Source: Candidatus Zixiibacteriota bacterium (GTDB taxonomy: Bacteria; Zixibacteria; MSB-5A5; SM1-73). From it: a DNA stretch of 5,129 bases. The stretch is taken from NCBI GenBank assembly GCA_023129805.1, contig JAGMBK010000116.1, forward strand, positions 1 to 5,129. The letters are read 5' to 3'. The stretch's first letter is position 1; each line of letters opens with the position of its first letter. Made by a program: the position numbers and the translations under genes. Shown here one piece after another: positions 1 to 4,987 of the stretch. The notes below the pieces were generated by a model. The model worked only from the letters and a program-made list of their open reading frames with translations, was not told the origin of the DNA and searched no databases.

Positions 1-52
1 CAGGATGAACCCCTCTCCATTTTATGGAGAGGGGGTTAGGGGGAGAGGTAAA
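1..52. repeat. GC-rich hairpin repeat downstream of dcd
   Basis: A perfect 11-bp inverted repeat (10-20 with 24-34, loop TTT) is followed by a GGGGGAGAGG tract. The opening CAGGATGAACCC is shared with the repeat at 2614-2625, so this belongs to the same dispersed palindromic family. It lies 3' of dcd, where a transcript would fold it, but the stem is not followed by a T-run on the minus strand. I therefore do not call it an intrinsic terminator. The element may continue beyond the left window edge. Confidence 0.6.
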
Positions 53-64
53 AAACTGCAGTGC

Positions 65-619
65 TTATAACTTTGGTAAAGTTATCTTTTTCTGTGCCTG
101 GTATTTCCCTTTTTTATCTTTGTATGAGATTTCGCAAATCTCATCTGCCTCCAGAAAAATTATCTGGGCAATTCCCTCGTTAGCATAGATTTTGGCAGGG
201 AGTGGAGTGGTATTGGAAATTTCCAATGTGGCGTAACCTTCCCATTCCGGCTCAAAAGGGGTGACATTTACAATAATCCCGCAACGGGCATAGGTGGACT
301 TTCCCAGGCAGATGGTCAAAATATTTCGGGGAATTTTAAAATATTCCACTGTCCGGGCCAGAATGAATGAATTAGGGGGGATAAGGCAAAATTTCCCTTT
401 TACATCCACCAACGATCTAGAGTCAAATTTCTTGGGATCCACGATGGTGGTATTGACATTGGTGAAGACTTTGAACTCGTCTGCCACCCTGATATCATAC
501 CCATATGAAGAAAGCCCATAAGAGATAATGCCTTTTTTTATTCGGTTCTCTGAGAATGGCACAATCATCTTGTGCTTTTTTGCCATCCTTCTGATCCACC
601 TGTCCGATTTAATTGGCAT
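65..619 (-). CDS. dcd: dCTP deaminase
   Basis: This 184-residue protein deaminates dCTP to dUTP in the cytoplasm, supplying the dUMP from which thymidylate is made. The opening [13 protein letters not shown] and the block [17 protein letters not shown] (33-49) are typical of the short bacterial Dcd form. GKSTYARCG (106-114) carries the conserved Ser108 and Arg112, and LEISN (132-136) carries the catalytic-type Glu133. The C-terminal GKYQ (171-174) and LPKL ending are the expected nucleotide-covering tail. Length and both ends match the family, so the gene looks complete and functional. The ATG at 617-619 is preferred because the frame further upstream, to 673, reads only repeat-derived sequence and the family starts at MPIKSD. 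No strong Shine-Dalgarno sequence is visible. A degenerate second copy of the first nine codons lies 127 bases upstream. In some lineages related enzymes are bifunctional dCTP deaminase/dUTPases; I cannot separate these by eye. Confidence 0.95.
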   Translation of the reverse strand: MPIKSDRWIRRMAKKHKMIVPFSENRIKKGIISYGLSSYGYDIRVADEFKVFTNVNTTIVDPKKFDSRSLVDVKGKFCLIPPNSFILARTVEYFKIPRNILTICLGKSTYARCGIIVNVTPFEPEWEGYATLEISNTTPLPAKIYANEGIAQIIFLEADEICEISYKDKKGKYQAQKKITLPKL

Positions 620-632
620 AACGCTCGATGAA

Positions 633-746
633 CTAAAAATTAAAAATGTAAAGTTGGTTCGGGGTGCCCTCACCCCGAACCATAAATGTTGCGGGGTAGG
701 GTACCCCGCAACAACAGTGGATCCACTTGTCCGACTTTATTGGCAT
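633..746 (-). pseudogene. duplicated fragment of the dcd start, leading into repeat sequence
   Basis: The minus strand from the ATG at 744-746 reads MPIKSDKWI, matching the first nine residues of Dcd (MPIKSDRWI) with one conservative change. After that it runs into hairpin-repeat sequence ([12 protein letters not shown]...) and stops at 633-635, 14 bases before the intact dcd ATG. The similarity also covers an A+T-rich upstream segment. It is best read as a duplicated or decapitated dcd 5' end, about 37 codons long and probably not a functional protein. If transcribed, it would act as a short upstream open reading frame ahead of dcd. Confidence 0.6.
650..716. repeat. two-hairpin palindromic module, compact copy
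   Basis: The first hairpin has perfect 11-bp arms, GGTTCGGGGTG (656-666) and CACCCCGAACC (671-681), with loop CCCT. The second has perfect 11-bp arms, GTTGCGGGGTA (688-698) and TACCCCGCAAC (702-712), with loop GGG. ATAAAT separates them. The same ordered pair in the same orientation recurs, heavily expanded, at 1130-1583, including 24 identical bases at the left edge (650-673 and 1130-1153). No coding function is apparent. Confidence 0.85.
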
Positions 747-851
747 GTTTTAATAAAATAAAAATTAAAAATGCAAAATGAAAAACTACAATGCAAAATT
801 CAAAATTAGGCTGAGAATCAATATGTCGTCAAGGTAACAGAGGAACATTGT

Positions 852-1085
852 TTATCCAAATAAAAGAGAGGTAATTAGAGTCAATTCATAGCAACCGATT
901 GGAAAAATAAATATATAGAGTGATCCAAAAATAACAATCCGAAGTGTTTTTTTGTTCTCACCTGGAAAACATTTCTCAAGAGCGTAGATAAGAACATTAC
1001 CGAGGAGTAACAACAGGAGAAGACCCAAGAGAAAAAATATGCCACATAAAACGGCCTTTGATATATGGAATATTATTTCAGCCAT
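852..1085 (-). CDS. small two-helix membrane protein, function unknown
   Basis: I do not recognise this 77-residue protein. Two strongly hydrophobic segments, about residues 9-36 (with a run of leucines) and about 47-75, are separated by a short polar, charged loop (EKCFPGENKKT). This predicts a hairpin-like inner-membrane protein. The ATG at 1083-1085 is preceded closely by an AGAGGAG ribosome-binding-type sequence, which supports real translation. It stands alone between the repeat cluster downstream of nuoK and the dcd leader, on the same strand as both. It does not resemble NuoK or NuoJ and lacks their conserved glutamate motifs, so there is no reason to link it to complex I. Its small size and repeat-rich surroundings leave some doubt. 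Confidence 0.6.
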   Translation of the reverse strand: MAEIIFHISKAVLCGIFFLLGLLLLLLLGNVLIYALEKCFPGENKKTLRIVIFGSLYIFIFPIGCYELTLITSLLFG

Positions 1086-1157
1086 TTTCTCCTCTTTTAC
1101 TCAAACTTTTTCCACGCCCAGACTACTTAAAAGTTGGTTCGGGGTGCCCTCACTATT

Positions 1158-1438
1158 AGTGTCCCCAAGATTTTAAAGTATGGACAAGGCTTGTCCTTCT
1201 CTACGTAGCGCCCGACCCTTGTTTACCCTGAGCATAGTCGAAGGGTGTCGGGCGTTTGTTTTTTGCGTCCGACAGAAACGTCGGACGCTAGTCACCCTCT
1301 CTCCTGGTGGGAAAAGGGGTATTGTTTGTGGTAACGGAAATTTTGTCTTTTGCTATTTTTCTTAACCTCCGGGACAATGTGCCCGAGACGAACAAAAGAG
1401 ACAAACTATTGAAATCGAAAGAGAATCTTGGGGACACT
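1158..1438. mobile_element. putative MITE-like element with 15-bp terminal inverted repeats
   Basis: Perfect 15-bp terminal inverted repeats, AGTGTCCCCAAGATT at 1158-1172 and its complement at 1424-1438, enclose 281 bp without a plausible transposase. GGTGCCCTC occurs directly on both sides (1143-1151 and 1442-1450), consistent with a 9-bp target duplication, although 6 and 3 bases separate it from the inverted repeats. Inside are several palindromes: GGACAAG/CTTGTCC (1182-1196), CGCCCGAC/GTCGGGCG (1209-1254) enclosing an ACCCTGAGC...GAAGGGT repeat, and GCGTCCGAC/GTCGGACGC (1265-1288). A non-autonomous element moved by a transposase elsewhere is the simplest reading; I cannot name the family. 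Confidence 0.65.
1265..1288. repeat. perfect 9-bp hairpin inside the MITE-like element
   Basis: GCGTCCGAC (1265-1273) and GTCGGACGC (1280-1288) form a perfect stem with a 6-base loop. It lies beside another palindrome of similar base composition (1209-1254). Both look like separate dispersed repeats captured by the larger element. Confidence 0.7.
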
Positions 1439-1468
1439 TGTGGTGCCCTCGCCCCGAACCAGAAATAA

Positions 1469-1518
1469 GGAGTGCGACAACTTCGTTGTTGCATGCGAAA
1501 ACGAAGTTTTCGCACTCC
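1469..1518. repeat. three-way-junction palindrome between the hairpins of the expanded module
   Basis: An outer stem GGAGT/ACTCC (1469-1473 with 1514-1518) encloses two adjacent hairpins. GCGACAAC-TTC-GTTGTTGC (1474-1492) has one wobble pair. GCGAAAAC-GAA-GTTTTCGC (1495-1513) is a perfect 8-bp stem. The loops, TTC and GAA, are complementary to each other. The segment is absent from the compact module copy, so it is a separable unit. There is no tRNA acceptor or anticodon arrangement. Confidence 0.7.
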
Positions 1519-1594
1519 CATACGCATGTTGCGGGGTAAGGGCTTGCCCTGAGGGCGAAGGCCGAAGGGTACCCCGCAACAACGGTTTTGTCCT

Positions 1595-1903
1595 TTACCA
1601 TTTCATAATGTTTATGTTGTCCACGTTAATGCCTTTGAAGTTTCTATATATCAAAAGCACGATAGCTAAACCGACCGTGGCTTCCGCCGCGGCGATGGTT
1701 ATGACAAAGATGGCGAATATCTGTCCCACAAAATCGTTGGGGGTGACAAACTTTGAGAAAGCCACGAAGTTGATATTAACCGCATTGAACATAAGCTCGA
1801 TGGACATCAGAATGCCGATGGCGTTTCTGCGGGTTAAGACCCCGAAGATTCCGATACAGAACAGTATGGTGCTTAAAGTCAAATAGTGATTTAGACCAAC
1901 CAA
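1595..1903 (-). CDS. nuoK: NADH-quinone oxidoreductase subunit K
   Basis: This 102-residue inner-membrane subunit of complex I has three transmembrane helices and takes part in proton translocation; it is the MrpC-like member of the antiporter module. [10 protein letters not shown] (34-43) holds the conserved Glu36 and [14 protein letters not shown] (71-84) holds Glu74, the two buried carboxylates of the family. The C-terminus [17 protein letters not shown] matches the usual ending, so the gene is full length. The start is a TTG at 1901-1903, supported by GGAGGGAG just upstream with 6-9 base spacing; that site overlaps the end of nuoJ. Only 3 bases separate the two genes, so translation is probably coupled. 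NuoL would be expected next but is absent: repeats follow instead. Confidence 0.95.
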   Translation of the reverse strand: MVGLNHYLTLSTILFCIGIFGVLTRRNAIGILMSIELMFNAVNINFVAFSKFVTPNDFVGQIFAIFVITIAAAEATVGLAIVLLIYRNFKGINVDNINIMKW

Positions 1904-1906
1904 AAT

Positions 1907-2404
1907 CTACTCCCTCCGGGCGATGATTATCGCCCCGATTAAAGCAGTTAACAAGACCACCGACACTACCTCAAAAGGCAGAACATATTTGGTCAAAAGT
2001 AGCTTGCCTATGCCAACCGTGGATTGAACCTCGGCAACCTCATAAGACAGCTTCCAGGCTGTTCTGCTCAAGGTGAAGATAGTAGCGACCAAAAGCGCGG
2101 CAACGATTATGATTCCGGGAATAACCTGTTCATTGGATTGCCTGATTTTGGCATTGTAAAGCTTGGCTGTGAGCATGATGGCGAAGATCATAAGTATGGT
2201 GATGGCTCCCACGTAAATTAAGACCTGAACTGCTGCCAGAAATTCCGCCGAAAGAAGTATATAGATTCCAGCTACACCAAAAAAGCAAAGCACCAAAAAC
2301 AGAGCACAATGGAATATGTTTTTAAGGCTGACCACCATCACGGCTGAACCTAAGATGATGCCAGTCAGTATGTAGAAGATGGCAGCCGGAATTCCAGTTA
2401 GCAA
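1907..2404 (-). CDS. nuoJ: NADH-quinone oxidoreductase subunit J
   Basis: This membrane subunit of complex I has about five helices and an expected length near 165-175. FHCALFLVLCFFGVAGIYIL (31-50), the conserved LSAEFLAAVQVLIYVGAITI (51-70), whose helix carries the functionally important pi-bulge, and IMLTAKLYN (76-84) identify NuoJ. The C-terminal helix ends IIIARRE. I place the start at the TTG at 2402-2404 (protein begins MLTGIPAAIFYIL, 165 residues), which has AGGA 8 bases upstream. The frame stays open to a GTG at 2432-2434, but those ten extra codons (VRGKNKRNSK) are hydrophilic and run into GGTGAGGG-type repeat sequence, so they are probably not translated. The gene is separated from nuoI by about 1 kb of inserted material, which probably also replaced its original upstream sequence. 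Confidence 0.92.
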   Translation of the reverse strand: MLTGIPAAIFYILTGIILGSAVMVVSLKNIFHCALFLVLCFFGVAGIYILLSAEFLAAVQVLIYVGAITILMIFAIMLTAKLYNAKIRQSNEQVIPGIIIVAALLVATIFTLSRTAWKLSYEVAEVQSTVGIGKLLLTKYVLPFEVVSVVLLTALIGAIIIARRE

Positions 2405-2424
2405 TTTCGAGTTCCTTTTATTTT

Positions 2425-2527
2425 TCCCCCTCACCCTTTTTCCCTCTCCCCGCTGGGGAGAGGGAGACTTCTTTTCCTCTCCCCTCTGGGGAGATGCGTA
2501 TGCATGCTTCGCAGGACTAAGGTGAGG
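2425..2527. repeat. tandem GC-rich hairpin repeats just upstream of nuoJ
   Basis: CCCTCTCCCC/GGGGAGAGGG (2442-2451 with 2455-2464, loop GCT) is a perfect 10-bp hairpin. TCTCCCC/GGGGAGA (2478-2484 with 2488-2494, loop TCT) is a second, and CCCTCACC...GGTGAGGG marks the outer edges. A TGCGTATGCATGCTTCGCA segment interrupts the right part. The cluster begins about 20 bases before the nuoJ TTG start and overlaps the alternative GTG start. Confidence 0.75.
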
Positions 2528-2583
2528 GGCTACCTATTTGTAAGTCAAGTATGCCCGCTAAGACTGTTTGACACTACCACGTT

Positions 2584-2637
2584 GGTCAAGGGTGCCCTTC
2601 AGGGTGAATCCTTCAGGATGAACCCTCGCCCTTGACC
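2584..2637. repeat. nested hairpin repeat downstream of the unknown gene
   Basis: The outer arms GGTCAAGGG (2584-2592) and CCCTTGACC (2629-2637) enclose a second palindrome, AGGGT..ATCC-TTCA-GGAT..ACCCT (2611-2626 on its right side). The right half repeats CAGGATGAACCC from the window's first bases. In the transcript it would fold 10 bases after the stop codon of the 228-residue gene. No T-run follows, so a terminator role is not established. Confidence 0.65.
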
Positions 2638-2646
2638 TTTTTCTCT

Positions 2647-3333
2647 TTAAGTATCTTTCTTCTTCGGTAATGTATATTTAACATAGTTATACTCGTCTAA
2701 TAGCTTGGCTAACGTGTAGTTATGTCCTTCTTTCTTGATTCCATTTATGGCTTTCTTGGGGCTACCATGGTGCTTTTTTATGTAGCTTTTTATAACGGCT
2801 TTTGCTTCATTTTGCATTAAAGGTAAAAAACAATAAGCATACTCTGTTCCAGTAAATTTATCGTTTTTAGGTTTCTTCCATCCGTCTTTCTTCTGTTTCC
2901 TCCATATTCTGTTTCTAATTTCTTTATCCCACATGACAAAAAGTTCAGGAAGAATGGTGTGGATAATTTTGGAAGCATCGGTACGTTCGGATCTATTTTT
3001 TTTACCACACCTTGCGGCTAAATTAAAGATTTTTTCAATACATCTTTTCGTTTTTTCGTTCTCAAGGTCTATTTGATCTATGCTTTTATTTTTCAATTCT
3101 TTAATATCGCTATGTATTTGTTTGAAGCATTGATTTAATTTTTTTACATTCCCCAAAAAGTGCGGGTCCCAACTGCGGATAAAGTAGCGAAGTTTCTTAA
3201 TTTCATATTCGCGGACATTTCCATTCTTACACCAGAAATCACCTTTGCTGTTCATATATCCATCATAGAAGAAATATCGAGGTTCTGATTTGATGAACTT
3301 CTTGTGGGCGTCCAAAAGTGTCTTACACTTCAT
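2647..3333 (-). CDS. hypothetical protein inserted between nuoI and nuoJ
   Basis: I cannot name this 228-residue, very basic, soluble-looking protein. It has no signal peptide or membrane helix. An aromatic N-terminal part (RYFFYDGYMNSKGDFWC, 19-35) is followed by FIRSWD (51-56) and a charged helical stretch (about 62-108). A distinctive block follows, TDASKIIHTILPELFVMWDK (118-137), and then a lysine-rich C-terminal half. From memory, a SK.LH...P.LF.MWD..I core occurs in a scattered family of uncharacterised proteins; I could not check this. The ATG at 3331-3333 has a strong GGGAGG 8 bases upstream, so it is very likely expressed, perhaps with the nuo transcript. Its coding sequence is visibly richer in A+T than the nuo genes, and hairpin repeats border it on both sides. 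These features fit a horizontally acquired cargo gene. A role in complex I is unlikely. Confidence 0.8.
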   Translation of the reverse strand: MKCKTLLDAHKKFIKSEPRYFFYDGYMNSKGDFWCKNGNVREYEIKKLRYFIRSWDPHFLGNVKKLNQCFKQIHSDIKELKNKSIDQIDLENEKTKRCIEKIFNLAARCGKKNRSERTDASKIIHTILPELFVMWDKEIRNRIWRKQKKDGWKKPKNDKFTGTEYAYCFLPLMQNEAKAVIKSYIKKHHGSPKKAINGIKKEGHNYTLAKLLDEYNYVKYTLPKKKDT

Positions 3334-3341
3334 TTTTTAAT

Positions 3342-3346
3342 CCTCC
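3342..3346 (-). promoter_or_regulatory. strong ribosome binding site of the unknown gene
   Basis: The minus strand reads GGAGG 8 bases before the ATG at 3331-3333. This is a stronger Shine-Dalgarno sequence than those of neighbouring nuoI or nuoJ, and it fixes the start of the 228-residue protein. Confidence 0.7.
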
Positions 3347-3372
3347 CACTTGGCTATTGTGTCAGAACAGGT

Positions 3373-3398
3373 GTCAAGCAGGCTTCGCCATGCTTGAC
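3373..3398. repeat. hairpin repeat between nuoI and the unknown gene
   Basis: GTCAAGCA (3373-3380) pairs with TGCTTGAC (3391-3398), and GGC-TTC-GCC extends the stem inside. A related, degenerate structure (GTCAAG...TTTGAC, about 2544-2572) lies on the other side of the unknown gene. Confidence 0.65.
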
Positions 3399-3414
3399 CT
3401 ACTGATACTCCTGA

Positions 3415-3445
3415 GTTGGGGCAGGGGAAAAACTCCTACCCCAAC
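3415..3445. repeat. hairpin repeat directly after nuoI
   Basis: GTTGGGGCAGG (3415-3425) pairs with CCTACCCCAAC (3435-3445) at 10 of 11 positions around a short A-rich loop. It begins about 10 bases beyond the nuoI stop, so it would form a stem in the nuo mRNA. Without a T-run, it could modulate mRNA stability or read-through rather than terminate. Confidence 0.65.
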
Positions 3446-3455
3446 ATTAAAGCAT

Positions 3456-3905
3456 TTATTGATATTCCTTTCCTATCTCAGCTAATTTCTCCTTATTGTA
3501 AATCAACTCTTTCTTATCATAAACTGAAAACTCATACAAGGGAACCAATTTTATGGCTTTTCCCTTTACCGGACAGGTCTCTTCACACAATCCGCAATAG
3601 ATGCACAGGCCAGTGTCCACCTCAAAAACCTCAGCCACCCTTTTTCCGCTCTCGTCCTTGGTGGCGGAAAATTTTATGGCATTGTTGGGACAAATTTTGT
3701 AGCACAAGCCGCAAGCGATGCACTTGAGTTTGTTGGTCTGGGGATCAGTGAGAAGCACCACGCATCCGCGGGACCGCTCTGGCATGGTCCATCTTTCTTT
3801 GGGATACTGTAAGGTGATAGCGTGTTTTCCCAGATGCTTCACCGTCACGGTAAGTCCCAGAATCAAATTATATATTCCCGAATATATGGTTTTAATTAAA
3901 GCCAT
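3456..3905 (-). CDS. nuoI: NADH-quinone oxidoreductase subunit I (2x 4Fe-4S)
   Basis: This peripheral-arm subunit of complex I passes electrons through clusters N6a and N6b toward N2 and quinone. Two canonical motifs are intact: CIACGLCYKICP (Cys62, 65, 68, 72) and CIYCGLCEETCP (Cys101, 104, 107, 111). An N-terminal amphipathic helix (MALIKTIYSGIYNLILGL) should lie on the membrane. At 149 residues it is in the family's usual range. I use the ATG at 3903-3905, which leaves 4 bases after nuoH. A TTG at 3915-3917 would add four residues (MLKI) and overlap nuoH by 8 bases. Neither has a convincing Shine-Dalgarno sequence, so translation is probably coupled to nuoH. The next nuo gene, nuoJ, is displaced by about 1 kb. 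Confidence 0.95.
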   Translation of the reverse strand: MALIKTIYSGIYNLILGLTVTVKHLGKHAITLQYPKERWTMPERSRGCVVLLTDPQTNKLKCIACGLCYKICPNNAIKFSATKDESGKRVAEVFEVDTGLCIYCGLCEETCPVKGKAIKLVPLYEFSVYDKKELIYNKEKLAEIGKEYQ

Positions 3906-3909
3906 GATC

Positions 3910-4938
3910 TTAAGCAAAAAGTCCGGTTAAGATTAAATTTAAAAATGCCAGGGGCAACAGAAACTTCCAGGCAAAATCCATCAATTGATCCACCCGGACG
4001 CGGGGATAGGTCCATCTAAACCACATGATCACAAGGATTATTCCAAAGGTCTTAATAAAGAACCACATCCAGGAAGGAAGCCAAGGTCCGTTCCATCCTC
4101 CCAAAAAGAGGGTGGTGGCAACAGCGCTTATGGCGAAAAGATTGGTGTATTCGGCAAAGAAGAACATGGCGAATTTCATTCCGCTGTATTCGGTGTTATA
4201 ACCTGCCACCAACTCCTGTTCCGCCTCCGGTATGTCAAAGGGAGTCCGGTTCACCTCGGCTATGGCGGCGGTTAAATAGACCAAAAACCCAATGGGTTGT
4301 CTGATGATATACCAATCCCAAAAATGTGCCTGCGATTTGACTATCGCCACCATGGAGAGAGATTGTGCCAGAAGCACCACGCCCAACACGGACAAAGTCA
4401 GAGGGACCTCATAGCTTATTATCTGTGCGGCTGATCTGAGTCCCCCCAGAAGAGAATATTTATTGTTAGACCCCCACCCCGCCATCAAAAGTCCCACCAC
4501 GGTGAAGGTAGTGATGGCTAAGATATATAATATCCCGATATTAAGATCCCGCACAATGAGCCCTCTGCCGAAGGGAATGCATACATACACCATAAAAGCG
4601 GAGGCGAAGATCACTATGGGAGCTATCACAAATACCGCTTTGTCCACCTTAGCAGGGACTATGTCCTCCTTCTGGATTAGTTTCAGCCCATCCATCATGG
4701 TCTGTATCCATCCGTGCCAGCCGGTTCGCATGGGACCGAATCTGACCTGCATATGGGCGGATACTTTTCTCTCCCACCAGATCAGAAACAAAACTGCCAG
4801 GGAGATGAAGGCAATGATAACCACTGCCACCAGCAACATGGAGAGAAGGTCCAGCCAGAAGTGGGGAATGCCCCATCGGATGAACAATCCTTCCAGCCAG
4901 AAGTAAACTGCCTTGAAAACCTTATCTAATTCAAACAA
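3910..4938 (-). CDS. nuoH: NADH-quinone oxidoreductase subunit H
   Basis: This 342-residue, eight-helix-type membrane subunit anchors the peripheral arm and forms much of the quinone chamber of complex I. WWERKVSAHMQVRFGPMRTG (54-73) with DGLKLIQKEDIVP (83-95) is the first conserved loop. GWGSNNKYSLLGGLRSAAQ (154-172) is the second. AEVNRTPFDIPEAEQELVAG (227-246), continuing through YNTEYSG, is the acidic third loop, and WFRWTYPRVRVDQLM (306-320) is the fourth. Length and ends match the family. The start is a TTG at 4936-4938, supported by GGGAGAGAG with 7 bases between GGGAG and the codon. It lies 49 bases after nuoD, and nuoI follows closely, so the three genes are almost certainly co-transcribed. 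Confidence 0.97.
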   Translation of the reverse strand: MFELDKVFKAVYFWLEGLFIRWGIPHFWLDLLSMLLVAVVIIAFISLAVLFLIWWERKVSAHMQVRFGPMRTGWHGWIQTMMDGLKLIQKEDIVPAKVDKAVFVIAPIVIFASAFMVYVCIPFGRGLIVRDLNIGILYILAITTFTVVGLLMAGWGSNNKYSLLGGLRSAAQIISYEVPLTLSVLGVVLLAQSLSMVAIVKSQAHFWDWYIIRQPIGFLVYLTAAIAEVNRTPFDIPEAEQELVAGYNTEYSGMKFAMFFFAEYTNLFAISAVATTLFLGGWNGPWLPSWMWFFIKTFGIILVIMWFRWTYPRVRVDQLMDFAWKFLLPLAFLNLILTGLFA

Positions 4939-4945
4939 TAACTCT

Positions 4946-4950
4946 CTCCC
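4946..4950 (-). promoter_or_regulatory. ribosome binding site for the nuoH TTG start
   Basis: The minus strand reads GGGAG, then 7 bases, then TTG at 4938-4936. It is the clearest Shine-Dalgarno sequence in the nuo cluster and is the main reason to accept a TTG start for nuoH. Confidence 0.7.
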
Positions 4951-4987
4951 GATGTTGCGTAGTTGCCCGATTCATCGGACCTTGTGT

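Larger units (their letters stand above)
593..776. repeat. direct duplication of the dcd 5' end and leader, flanking the hairpin module
   Basis: Two direct copies lie 127 bases apart: about 593-653 and about 720-776. In each, GATCCAC.TGTCCGA...ATTGGCAT (the dcd start, complementary strand) is followed by TAAAAATTAAAAATG. The first 27 bases differ at only a few positions, mostly silent in dcd; the linker between the two conserved blocks is diverged. The two-hairpin module 656-712 lies exactly between the copies. This suggests that the module's arrival, or a later repair event, duplicated the dcd start. Confidence 0.65.
1130..1583. repeat. two-hairpin palindromic module, expanded by nested insertions
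   Basis: This is the same module as at 650-716, taken apart. The left arm of hairpin 1 is at 1136-1146 and the right arm at 1450-1460 (one base changed), separated by a mobile-element-like insert at 1158-1438. Between the hairpins, where the compact copy has ATAAAT, sits a palindromic insert at about 1467-1526. Hairpin 2 arms are at 1528-1538 and 1570-1580, identical to the compact copy, but the 3-base loop is enlarged to 31 bases. It begins 12 bases downstream of the nuoK stop and occupies most of the 500-base gene-free stretch. I see no credible gene inside it. Confidence 0.8.

Noticed and set aside
10..34. Intrinsic terminator of dcd
   Set aside because: The stem is strong, but the minus strand has no U-run after it, and the sequence belongs to a dispersed repeat family.
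620..673. N-terminal extension of Dcd by 18 residues
   Set aside because: The extra codons come from the leader and hairpin repeat; the family begins at the ATG at 617-619.
1469..1518. tRNA or riboswitch
   Set aside because: The cloverleaf-like shape lacks an anticodon arm, T-loop and acceptor features, and the unit is a repeat insertion.
1180..1527. Short open frames on both strands within the nested repeats
   Set aside because: Their translations are low-complexity, follow the hairpins and overlap one another; no ribosome site or family resemblance.
1428..1886. Plus-strand open frame of 152 codons
   Set aside because: It runs through palindromic repeats and then antisense to nuoK, whose motifs are unmistakable on the other strand.
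2557..3388. Transposon defined by inverted ends around the unknown gene
   Set aside because: The 15-of-18 inverted match involves two members of a hairpin family, has no visible target duplication, and there is no transposase, so it is kept only as supporting context.
3985..4906. Long plus-strand frames opposite nuoH
   Set aside because: Antisense shadows of a well-conserved gene; nothing in them resembles a protein family.
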